DNA from: an uncultured Phycisphaera sp. | GTDB taxonomy: Bacteria; Planctomycetota; Phycisphaerae; Phycisphaerales; SM1A02 | Assembly (NCBI GenBank): GCA_937919685.1 | Contig: CALFOM010000254.1 | Coordinates: 1 to 33,308 of the forward strand | Direction of reading: 5' to 3' | DNA: 33,308 bases | Shown here: piece after piece, positions 25,441 to 33,308 of the stretch | Numbering within the stretch: position 1 is the stretch's first letter | How the letters are laid out: every line of letters starts with the position of its first letter | The notes under the pieces: model-generated | The model's input: the letters and a program-made list of their open reading frames with translations, nothing else | Told to the model about the DNA's origin: nothing | Databases searched by the model: none | Program-made: the position numbers and the translations under genes

Positions 25441-27003
25441 TCAGCCTCCGATGACCGGAAGCGATGTTTTTCGGACCAGTTCGTCACTTGGCCGGGCGAT
25501 GAGGTCGTACCCGTCGCTCGCGACGATCGTGCAGCGGACAAGCTCGCCGGGGCTAAGTCGTCCGACGCTCGCGATACAGGTCTGGGAGTCGACTTGCGGA
25601 GCTTGGAAGTAACACCGACCAACCGAGAGTTGCATTGGAATCTCAGCTTTGACGGCCGGGTCGTCCTCGGGAAGGTCGATCTCAGACGCCGCTGGCGCCT
25701 CGCCATCCACCAGCACGTCCATCTGTACCCGTTGCTCGGCCAAGTAGGCCGCGTTCTCGAAGGCGATCTCCTGTTGGCAGAGCATCAATTCCGATTCGCG
25801 TTGCCGCTTGATGTCATCCGGAACGGCAAGGGAGGGATCCTTCTCCATGGTTCCAGCCGGAGTTCCCGCTTCTCCCGAGTATCGGAACACGCCCATCGCA
25901 TCGAAACCGATTTCGCGGATGAATTCGAGGAGTTGCTGGTGGTCTGCTTCGGTCTCACCGGGGAACCCCGTGATGAACGTCGTGCGGAGGGCCATTCCCG
26001 GGATCCGCTCCCGCAGTTTCAACGCTAGGGTGCGTTGCTGTTCGGCCGTGACGTTTCGTCGCATCGCGGTGAGCATGGCATCGCTGGCATGCTGCAATGG
26101 CATGTCGATGTAGTTCACGATTCTCGGGAGGTCCCGGATCGCGTCGATCATCTCGTCGGTGAAACTGCTGGGATACGCATACATGAGCCTCGCACGTCCC
26201 GCACCGCCATGGGATTCGCAGAGGTTGTGAATCGATGTGAGCAACCCCGGGAGTCCCCGTTCGTCGCCGATGTCCCGGCCCCAACTGGTGGTGTCCTGAC
26301 CGATGAGATTCAACTCCACGCAGCCGTCGTCGAGGAGTCGGCGGGCTTCGTCCAGGAGCGTGTCCAGCGGTTTGGATCGCATCTTTCCACGGATTGAGGG
26401 GATCGTGCAGAACGCGCATTTCTGGTTGCATCCTTCGCTCACGCGGAGGTACGCCCAGTGCCTTGGGGTGAGCCGGAAACGGTCCGAATCGTCTTCGAAG
26501 TACCCGATGCCGCGGCCGTCATCCCCGGCGACCGTAAGACCGACGACGTTTCTACCTCGCTCGGTCGCCGCCTGAAGTGCGTTCCCGGCGATCCAGTACC
26601 GGGGTCCTTCCGCGTCAAGATGGTCTCGAGTCGGCGGCTCGCTCATGACCGCTTCGACGATCCGATCCCGATCGAAGACGCCGATCATCGCGTCGATGCC
26701 CGGTGCCCAATCCAGTAGTTTCGCTCGGTGGCGTTGGACCAGACATCCGGCGACTACCACGCGTCCTATCTCGCCCTTGGACTTCCGGTCGATGGCATCG
26801 CGAAGCACCTGAAGCGATTCCTCGCGACTGGCCTCGAGAAAACCGCAGGTATTCACGACGATGGCGTCGGCGGGTTCATCGCTGGGAACGATCGAGATGC
26901 CGGCGGCCTGGAGGGAGCCGAGCATGCTCTCGCTATCGACGAGGTTCTTGGGGCAGCCAAGGCTGATGAACGCGACGGTGGATGGGGTCTTGCGAGAAGT
27001 CAC
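25441..27003 (-). CDS. rimO: Ribosomal protein S12 methylthiotransferase RimO
   Basis: VAFISLGCPKNLVDSESMLG, VVNTCGFLEASREES, VVAGCLVQRH, LRVSEGCNQKCAFCTIPSIRGKMRSKP, LIGQDTTSWG, MPLQHASDAML, TTFITGFPGETEADHQQLLEF, C-terminal TRAM-like region. Confidence 0.96.
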   Translation of the reverse strand: MTSRKTPSTVAFISLGCPKNLVDSESMLGSLQAAGISIVPSDEPADAIVVNTCGFLEASREESLQVLRDAIDRKSKGEIGRVVVAGCLVQRHRAKLLDWAPGIDAMIGVFDRDRIVEAVMSEPPTRDHLDAEGPRYWIAGNALQAATERGRNVVGLTVAGDDGRGIGYFEDDSDRFRLTPRHWAYLRVSEGCNQKCAFCTIPSIRGKMRSKPLDTLLDEARRLLDDGCVELNLIGQDTTSWGRDIGDERGLPGLLTSIHNLCESHGGAGRARLMYAYPSSFTDEMIDAIRDLPRIVNYIDMPLQHASDAMLTAMRRNVTAEQQRTLALKLRERIPGMALRTTFITGFPGETEADHQQLLEFIREIGFDAMGVFRYSGEAGTPAGTMEKDPSLAVPDDIKRQRESELMLCQQEIAFENAAYLAEQRVQMDVLVDGEAPAASEIDLPEDDPAVKAEIPMQLSVGRCYFQAPQVDSQTCIASVGRLSPGELVRCTIVASDGYDLIARPSDELVRKTSLPVIGG

Positions 27004-27032
27004 GTGGACATACTACGAGGTTGCCGACCTGC

Positions 27033-28442
27033 TCATGGGTTTTTTCGATAGAGGCCGCGATCGGTGATCACCTTCAGCACGCCTTCCGGGAGTAATGCCG
27101 AGACGTCCTCTCCATCGGCCAGACGTCTCCTGATCTCGGTGGAACTCACCCCCTCGGCGGCCAGATCGAGCGTCCAGGTCGACCAGCGGCTTGCGAGGTT
27201 CGAGTCGAAGTGCGCCCGATATTTGGCCGCGAGCGAGGTTCGAGTCTCGGGAGGCCTCGGCATCACGACCGGCGGCGCGAGGGCGATGATCTTCTGCCAG
27301 TCCCGCCAACGGTCGAAATCGAGGGCCTGGTCGCTTCCGATCAGGAGTCGAAGCTGAGGTTGCTGGCGGGCCACGTTCTCGTCTCGACCGGCCTTCTCGA
27401 GGAGTTCGCGTTGAATCGCCTCTAGCGTGTCGATGGTGAAACTCGGTCCTTCTCGATCGACTTCGCGCCGATCGATCCGGGCGGTGATCACGGGAGATCG
27501 GGGATCTGGTTTTCGATGTTCGATCGCCGCCTCGAGCATTCTGATTCGATCTGCCGGATCGGCCGGGGGCGTCTCCTGCTTGAGCGGGTTGACGCGTGCC
27601 GGAACGAAGACCACCTCATCGCAGCCGAGTCTCGCTGCCGCCTCGAATGGAAGGGTCAGATGTCCCCGATGCGGTGGATCGAAGGAGCCACCGAAGATCA
27701 GAATCGACCCGGCGCCAGGTTTGCGAACGGATCGGATGCGAACGTCGCCGATCTTCGGGCCGTCAAAGGGAGGAAGGACCAGTTCGCGAAGGGAATCGCC
27801 CAGGGCGAGGAGTGCGACTCGCGTTTGTCGCCCGAGTGCTCGAAGTCGCTTGAACAGGGCGGGGCGTTGGAACAACTCGATCGCAACCACGACGATTCGC
27901 GTCCGTCCGAGGTGATCGACGAAGCGATCGAGTGCCGCAGGAACCGCTTCTTCCATCGGATCTCCGACGACCCGGATGATGCCCCAGTCCCATCCGCGGC
28001 TGTCGGCCAGTTCAGCGAAGTGCACCGACTCGAGATCGACGATGGAGGCGCCGGTCGCTCGTCCGAGCGCGTGTTTCGCCTCGGAACTCGCGACGACTCT
28101 GCCGGTGGTGGTGACGCGACCTCGACGGCTGCCGGGTAGATCGATGCGGCAGGCGGCGGGCGGCACCGTGACCCGACCTCGCTGATCGACGACCTCGTCG
28201 ACGACCACGATGCTCCCGGAGGCCAGGTCCGGTTCGAGCCCCCCGGCGATCCCGACGAGGATCACTGGGCCACTGTGCTCACTGTGACCGTCCGCCCATC
28301 GACGAACGCCTTCTCGGCCAGGCCCGCACACGTGCAGACGATCCGCCGGAATTCCGGTGGATGCGAGAATCTTCCGCTCGTGTACCAGCGGGGTCAGAAA
28401 TATCAGATTGGTTGTCGAGACCCGTGGCTCAGGTGTCGTCAT
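27033..28442 (-). CDS. nadD: Fusion: nucleoside-phosphorylase-superfamily domain (HpnG/MTAN-like) + nicotinate-nucleotide adenylyltransferase (NadD)
   Basis: N-terminus ILVGIAGGLEPDLASGSIVVVDEVVD...ASIVDLESVHFAELADSRGWDWGIIRVVGDP (phosphorylase-like). C-terminus ILIFGGSFDPPHRGHLTLPFEAAARLGCDEVVFVPARVNPLKQ...LLIGSDQALDFDRWRDWQKI...GVSSTEIRRRLADGEDVSALLPEGVLKVITDRGLY (NadD). One uninterrupted ORF. Confidence 0.88.
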   Translation of the reverse strand: MTTPEPRVSTTNLIFLTPLVHERKILASTGIPADRLHVCGPGREGVRRWADGHSEHSGPVILVGIAGGLEPDLASGSIVVVDEVVDQRGRVTVPPAACRIDLPGSRRGRVTTTGRVVASSEAKHALGRATGASIVDLESVHFAELADSRGWDWGIIRVVGDPMEEAVPAALDRFVDHLGRTRIVVVAIELFQRPALFKRLRALGRQTRVALLALGDSLRELVLPPFDGPKIGDVRIRSVRKPGAGSILIFGGSFDPPHRGHLTLPFEAAARLGCDEVVFVPARVNPLKQETPPADPADRIRMLEAAIEHRKPDPRSPVITARIDRREVDREGPSFTIDTLEAIQRELLEKAGRDENVARQQPQLRLLIGSDQALDFDRWRDWQKIIALAPPVVMPRPPETRTSLAAKYRAHFDSNLASRWSTWTLDLAAEGVSSTEIRRRLADGEDVSALLPEGVLKVITDRGLYRKNP

Positions 28443-28487
28443 GCGCAGAGGCTACCCGCCCCGAGGTCATTCGTCTTGAAAGACGGT

Positions 28488-28844
28488 TCAGTCCCAGTCG
28501 TCGATGGTGGGAACGTCGGCGAGTTGCTGGCTCGGCGCGGGAACGCTGAAGGCCGCGATCAACTGATATTCGCTCTCGAAGCGGCCGACCAGCGTGCCGT
28601 TCTCGTCGAGAACTTCGTACCCCGGACCGAAGGGGCCAGAGATCACTCGGATCGAAAGCGTTTGGCCACTCAAGGTTCCGAGATCGACGGGATCTGACGT
28701 CCGGTCGAAGCCACCCTCGACCGTGGCCAGGGTGGAACTCGGGTTGACGGTCCAGAAGACCCCCAAGGCCAACGCGACGACGCCGAGGCCGAGCATGACC
28801 TTCTGGAATCGAGCATCAGCCGTCATGAAATCGAGGTTCTTCAT
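28488..28844 (-). CDS. Hypothetical small membrane-anchored protein
   Basis: MKNLDFMTADARFQKVMLGLGVVALALGVFWTVNPSS..., one TM helix followed by a compact domain. No family recognised. Confidence 0.6.
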   Translation of the reverse strand: MKNLDFMTADARFQKVMLGLGVVALALGVFWTVNPSSTLATVEGGFDRTSDPVDLGTLSGQTLSIRVISGPFGPGYEVLDENGTLVGRFESEYQLIAAFSVPAPSQQLADVPTIDDWD

Positions 28845-29041
28845 ACGAGCAGCATCGACGTTCCAACGTCTTGCGATCAGTCATCGACGGGTTTTCCTCT
28901 GTTTCGGGAGTCATGAAAGTCGGTCTGGAAGGCCTGCCAGCAGTTCGAGCGCGGGCCGGGAATCAGGGGCACTGGTTGCCGTGGTGGAAATCCTCGCTAC
29001 CATGCCCCGCACGCTGGGTTTTCCCGCCCGGCCACTTGACT

Positions 29042-29116
29042 GGCCCCATCGTCTAGTCAGGTCCAGGACACCAGGTTTTCATCCTGGGAACAGGGGTTCG
29101 AATCCCCTTGGGGTCA
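29042..29116 (+). tRNA. tRNA-Glu (anticodon TTC)
   Basis: GGCCCCATCGTCTAGTCAGGTCCAGGACACCAGGTTTTCATCCTGGGAACAGGGGTTCGAATCCCCTTGGGGTCA. Anticodon stem CCAGG/CCTGG, T-arm GGGGTTCGAATCCCC, acceptor GGCCCCA/TGGGGTC. Confidence 0.95.
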
Positions 29117-29204
29117 TTGCGTAAGTCCTTGTCAGACAAGGGCTTGCCAGGTCAGGAAATGCTCTGGAACGGTCGCCAAAACGCCGTGCCAAGCACACGA
29201 AAGA

Positions 29205-29240
29205 AACCCCGCCTAGCGATAGGCGGGGTTTTCTTTTTTT
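29205..29240 (+). terminator. Rho-independent terminator downstream of tRNA-Glu
   Basis: AACCCCGCCTA-GCGA-TAGGCGGGGTT followed by TTCTTTTTTT. Confidence 0.9.
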
Positions 29241-29388
29241 GCGCGATGGTGTTCGACGTCGGAGACGCCTGAGAAACCAGGCCTCTGAATTCCGGTCTCG
29301 TTTGATTTTGGAAGGGTGTCTCGTCGGTTTGGATTTCGGCGATGATCTGCCCGGTGGCTCGACTCGATCCCCGGGAAGGGCATGGCAC

Positions 29389-30264
29389 ATGGAGCGCCTC
29401 GTGACTCGATCAACCTGCTCGCTCACGCCGTCCGTTTCGGCGGTTCGACGCTCCTGTTTTGCGTCGTCGTGCCGTCGTGGCGTTCTGCTGTTCAGCATCA
29501 TGTCGGCGCCGTTGCTCCACGCGGGGTGTCAGTCCGTCGCGGGGACCGATCGGCGGCAGTTGAACACCTACTCGGTCGATCAGGAGATCACGCTTGGCAA
29601 CGAGGCGTACGCGGAGATGCAGGTTGGCGCCAAGGCGATCAAGTCCGGACGGGATTTCGAGATGGTGGTGCGGGTCGCGGACCGGATCGCGGCCGCGGCA
29701 GATCGACTGCATCCGGAGATCGCGAACCGTTTCGAATGGGAGGTCATCCTCATTGATGATGACGAGATCGTGAATGCCTGGGCGCTGCCCGGGGGGAAGA
29801 TGGCGGTTTACACCGGCATCCTTCCGTTCACGAAGACGGAGGACGGACTGGCCGCGGTGATGGGGCATGAAGCGGCTCATGCGATTGCGCGGCATGGTGG
29901 CGAGAACATGACGAGGCAAGGATTGGTGAGCCTCCTTGCCATCGGCGCCGCGGTCATGGTCGATCCTGAGGATCGAGTGATCGTGGCAGCTGCAGCGGGT
30001 GCGTATGGTCTGCTCGGCGAGCCGGCATTCAGCCGGGCGCAGGAATCAGAGGCCGATGAACTCGGCCTTTTTCTCACCGCGGATGCGGGGTATGACCCGC
30101 GAGAATCCGTCGCACTCTGGGAGCGGATGGGTGCCCGGGGCGGCGAGCCGCTCGAATTCCTTTCGACTCATCCCAACAGCGAGACGCGAATTCGCGACCT
30201 CGAGGCGTTGATGCCGGTTGCGATCGAGATTCAGCGAAGAAGGCTTCTCGACCGGATCGATTGA
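29389..30264 (+). CDS. M48-family metalloprotease, probable lipoprotein
   Basis: Lipobox-like LLHAGC, VNAWALPGGKMAVYTGILPFTKTEDGLAAVMGHEAAHAIARHGGE (HExxH), RAQESEADELGLFLTADAGYDPRESVALWERMG, STHPNSETRIRDLEALMP. Confidence 0.93.
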   Translation: MERLVTRSTCSLTPSVSAVRRSCFASSCRRGVLLFSIMSAPLLHAGCQSVAGTDRRQLNTYSVDQEITLGNEAYAEMQVGAKAIKSGRDFEMVVRVADRIAAAADRLHPEIANRFEWEVILIDDDEIVNAWALPGGKMAVYTGILPFTKTEDGLAAVMGHEAAHAIARHGGENMTRQGLVSLLAIGAAVMVDPEDRVIVAAAAGAYGLLGEPAFSRAQESEADELGLFLTADAGYDPRESVALWERMGARGGEPLEFLSTHPNSETRIRDLEALMPVAIEIQRRRLLDRID

Positions 30265-30410
30265 GCGTCCGAGGGGCCGGCGGTTCGTCCGTTTCGTAAT
30301 GATTCGAACGCCGAATCCGGACCATATTTTCACCCCGATCTCCGCGGACCTGTCATGATGCCTGCCAAGAAGCTCGGCGGTTGCTCAATGGTGAACGCCG
30401 CGTGAGTCCA

Positions 30411-30427
30411 CCGTTCCGTTCCGTTCC
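30411..30427. repeat. Pentanucleotide repeat (CCGTT)x3 plus CC immediately upstream of a start codon
   Basis: CCGTT CCGTT CCGTT CC AT ATG (CDS start at 30430). Confidence 0.85.
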
Positions 30428-30429
30428 AT

Positions 30430-32349
30430 ATGGCCTCCTCTTTGAGTCGTATTTTGACCTCGAAAGACCCCATCTCACCCGTCCGGATTCCCAATCCCGG
30501 CCGCAATCGCTTTCAGCGGTTCGTGTTCGAGATGCTGCGTCCGGCGATCGATTCCGGTCTGGGGCTGAAGCAACTCAACAAGATCTACCACGAGCGGGTT
30601 CTTGCGACCGACGAGTCGCTGCCCGTCGGCGAACGCTTTCTCCGGGGGTTCAATGCTGGCTACCTCACCAGCGACGAGGAACTGGCCCGGATTCCGAAGG
30701 ATGGCCCGTTGGTGGTGGTCGCGAACCACGCGTTTGGCGGGCTCGATGCGATGGTCCTCGACGACATAGTCACGAAGGTCCGGCCGGACGTTCGATTCAT
30801 CGCCAATTCGATTCTCGCCGCAGTCCCCGCGATCGGCGACCGGATCTTTCCGGTCGATCCGTTCGGCGGTCGTGACGCGGCACGCCGGAATGCGGGGTCG
30901 ATCCGTCGTGCGAAGGATTGGATCGAGAATGGTGGAAGTCTGGCGGTTTTTCCAGCTGGCGAGGTCGCACACTCTGACTGGCGGCGCTTTTCGGTCACCG
31001 ATTCGCCTTGGAATCCGATCATCGGTCGACTGATCAAGTCGACGGGCGCGTCGGTCACTCCAGTCTTTTTCGAAGGTCGCAATTCATGGGTCTTCCAGGC
31101 TGCCGGGCTGATTCATCCCAATCTGCGAGCGGTCCTGCTGGGACGGGAATTGTTGAAGGTCCAGGGGCGTCGAGTCAGGGTTGCGATCGGGACGCCGCTT
31201 CGGGTCGACCAACTCGACCGGTTTGCTGATCCGAAGGACCTGATCGAATTCCTGCGCCTTCGAACCTTTGTGTTGCGCTCCCGGCTCGAGCGGGAGAGTT
31301 TTGAGGACAGTCCGCGTCTCCATTCAATCGTCCGCTCGATTCCAGCTCGAAGTCGGACGCCGGAGCCGGTTCGAATGGAACCCGTGGCCACCAAACCCGC
31401 GGATGCACCTTCCGATCTGGCGGCCGAGATCCTGGGGCTTCCACCCGAGCAGATTCTGGTGAAGCGAGGTGATCAACGGGTCATCTACGCGGAGGCGGAT
31501 CAGATCCCCATGGTTCTTCAGGAACTGGGTCGACTTCGCGAACTCAGTTTCCGCGCGGTGGGTGAAGGCACCGGGAACGCGTTGGACATCGATGAATACG
31601 ATCAAAGCTACCTGCATCTCGTCCTCTGGGATGAGAAGTCAAGCGGGGTCATCGGCGCCTATCGACTGGGTCGGACGGACCGGCTGATCGAAACTCACGG
31701 GATCAACGGGCTCTATACCCGCACCCTCTTCCGTTACGACGAGGATCTCATCAAGGAACTCGGACCGTCGCTCGAGATGGGGCGTTCGTTTGTCCACCCG
31801 GATTATCAGCGTCGAGTGGAGCCGTTGATGCTGCTCTGGAAGGGGATCGCTCGTTACTCGGGCAAGTTCCCGAAGTACCGCAGGCTCTTCGGTCCGGTTT
31901 CGATCAGTGCGGATTATCACGCGACGTCAACGCGGCTTCTCCTTTCGTTCCTGAATGCGACCGAACGGATCTCGAGGCTGGAGCGGCTCGTGAAGCCTCG
32001 CAATCCTTTCCGAATCAACACGCCACGTGACTGGGATCCGACGTCGCTTCGTTCGGTCCGCAGTCTCGACGACATCGATGAACTCGTCCTCGAGATCGAG
32101 CGGGGCGAACGTTCGGTCCCCGTGCTGGTCAGGCAGTATTTGAAGCTCAATGCGGTCTTTCTCGGATTCAATGTCGACCCCGACTTCAGTAACGTCGTCG
32201 ACGGGCTGGTTCTGGTCGATCTGCTGCGGATGAACCGGCGCCTCCTTCGGTTCTACATGGGCGAGGAACTCGTGGATCCTTTCCTGAAGATCCACGCCAA
32301 AGCGGATGCCGACGTCCAGGCGGAGCCTGCGAGTCAGCCGATCTTCTGA
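30430..32349 (+). CDS. Two-domain acyltransferase: PlsC-like N-terminus + GNAT/hemolysin-like (OlsB-type) C-terminus, resembling OlsF
   Basis: PlsC-like GPLVVVANHAFGGLDAMVL...GSLAVFPAGEVAHSDW...TPVFFEGRNSWVFQAAGLIHPNLRAVLLGRELL. C-terminal ELSFRAVGEGTGNALDIDEYDQSYLHLVLWDEKSSGVIGAYRLG...SLEMGRSFVHPDYQRRVEPLMLLWKGIARY...LFGPVSISADY. Confidence 0.85.
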   Translation: MASSLSRILTSKDPISPVRIPNPGRNRFQRFVFEMLRPAIDSGLGLKQLNKIYHERVLATDESLPVGERFLRGFNAGYLTSDEELARIPKDGPLVVVANHAFGGLDAMVLDDIVTKVRPDVRFIANSILAAVPAIGDRIFPVDPFGGRDAARRNAGSIRRAKDWIENGGSLAVFPAGEVAHSDWRRFSVTDSPWNPIIGRLIKSTGASVTPVFFEGRNSWVFQAAGLIHPNLRAVLLGRELLKVQGRRVRVAIGTPLRVDQLDRFADPKDLIEFLRLRTFVLRSRLERESFEDSPRLHSIVRSIPARSRTPEPVRMEPVATKPADAPSDLAAEILGLPPEQILVKRGDQRVIYAEADQIPMVLQELGRLRELSFRAVGEGTGNALDIDEYDQSYLHLVLWDEKSSGVIGAYRLGRTDRLIETHGINGLYTRTLFRYDEDLIKELGPSLEMGRSFVHPDYQRRVEPLMLLWKGIARYSGKFPKYRRLFGPVSISADYHATSTRLLLSFLNATERISRLERLVKPRNPFRINTPRDWDPTSLRSVRSLDDIDELVLEIERGERSVPVLVRQYLKLNAVFLGFNVDPDFSNVVDGLVLVDLLRMNRRLLRFYMGEELVDPFLKIHAKADADVQAEPASQPIF

Positions 32350-32402
32350 TCGACGCGCCGTTGAAACAACACGGCCGCATCATTCGATCTCCCATGATCT
32401 AT

Positions 32403-32431
32403 TCTAAATGCTCTAAATGCTCCAATGCTCC
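32403..32431. repeat. Short tandem repeat TCTAAATGC, period 9 (two perfect units plus a shortened unit)
   Basis: TCTAAATGC TCTAAATGC TCCAATGC TCC. Confidence 0.75.
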
Positions 32432-32464
32432 GAGGAGAGGACTTGAAGGGCTAGAGTGGCGGCC

Positions 32465-33301
32465 ATGATTCCGTTTCGAATCAGTCCGGCCCGACTTTGG
32501 CTCGCGATCCTCTTCCTCGCTGTTCCCGGTTCGTTCGGCGCGGAAGGGCAGGTTCTCGAAGAAGTGGCCCCGAAGGAGATTTCGGTCTGGCCGGTCGACT
32601 CGGTCGGAGTCGCGCTGTCGGCGCGAGTCGCCGAGGGTCCCTTCGTCGATGCGACCGATCCCGCCCTCGAGCCGATCATCGACGAAATCAGTGGCTGGCC
32701 TGCGCTGCGGGTGAAGTCGACAGGAGGGGACGCGGTGCACTTCTCCGAGATCAAATCAATCGACGAGGTGGGTCGACTGGTTGAAATCGAGGGCATCATT
32801 CGTCAGGTGTCCAACCTTCAGGGATCTGGGAAGGGGCCGCTACCGCTACAGGAATGGGCGATCGAGATGACGGATGGCAGCATCGCCATCGTCGTCACCA
32901 CCGTGGAATCAAGCGGCCTCACGGTCGGACGGCGAGTCGGATTCCTCGGGCGATATTCGGGGAGCATCGAGACACGGTCGCGGGATGGCCAGATTCGATC
33001 ATGGCCTCTGGTGATCGGTCGTGTTCGCCACCTTTCGGATGACGGCGGCTGGATCGGACTTCCGTTCTTCGTCCTGCTGCTCGGTGGTACTGTCCTCTTC
33101 CTTCGTCGCCGAGCCGCGACCGCTCGCCATTCGTCACCGATCATCCGGGAAGGTCGATCCGGCTCGGAAGACGGTGGAACGGGAGTGGAACTCGTCGCGG
33201 AGCCGATGTCTCTCCCGACGGATCCCGCCGACGCCCTTGAAGCGTTGGCGGGACAGGCAGACGCAGCGCCCCGCAGCACACCGGCGAAGGATGCGGGATG
33301 A
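32465..33301 (+). CDS. Hypothetical membrane protein with signal peptide and C-terminal TM
   Basis: MIPFRISPARLWLAILFLAVPGSFGAEGQ... signal-like, late TM WIGLPFFVLLLGGTVLFLRRRAA. No family recognised. Confidence 0.7.
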   Translation: MIPFRISPARLWLAILFLAVPGSFGAEGQVLEEVAPKEISVWPVDSVGVALSARVAEGPFVDATDPALEPIIDEISGWPALRVKSTGGDAVHFSEIKSIDEVGRLVEIEGIIRQVSNLQGSGKGPLPLQEWAIEMTDGSIAIVVTTVESSGLTVGRRVGFLGRYSGSIETRSRDGQIRSWPLVIGRVRHLSDDGGWIGLPFFVLLLGGTVLFLRRRAATARHSSPIIREGRSGSEDGGTGVELVAEPMSLPTDPADALEALAGQADAAPRSTPAKDAG

Positions 33302-33308
33302 TCAGATC

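Noticed and set aside
29123-29145. Hairpin aagtccttgtcagacaagggctt after tRNA-Glu
   Set aside because: Short and without a T-tract. The true terminator is the stronger hairpin at 29205-29240. Probably part of the tRNA 3' trailer.

Overview
GC-rich, chromosome-like bacterial window, probably from a planctomycete/Phycisphaerae-type lineage (an inference from gene content and style, not tested). It is mostly housekeeping genes: mutS (truncated at the left edge, minus strand), a 3D-domain protein, a ThuA-like protein, tRNA-Ala(CGC), a ZIP metal transporter, ileS, a MetG-beta/CsaA-like tRNA-binding protein, a PpiD/SurA-like membrane protein, rpsD, a purF-type amidophosphoribosyltransferase, an MBL-fold hydrolase, lpxA, lipB, an OmpH/Skp-like protein, lepA, a membrane zinc-ribbon protein, a mutM-like glycosylase, rimO, a nucleoside-phosphorylase-like + NadD fusion, tRNA-Glu(TTC), an M48 lipoprotein protease, an OlsF-like two-domain acyltransferase and several hypotheticals. 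I saw no CRISPR array, transposon, prophage or rRNA. The most unusual structure is a set of about ten short tandem-repeat arrays (period 5-12 bp, mostly 7-10 bp, different unit at each locus). All of them sit at gene boundaries. Some supply the stop codons of converging genes on both strands, one encodes the N-terminus of a predicted secreted protein, and one spans the junction between two cotranscribed genes. Other points of interest are the phosphorylase-NadD fusion, a MutM with no zinc-finger cysteines, and a mutM / zinc-ribbon / lepA run joined by ATGA overlaps.
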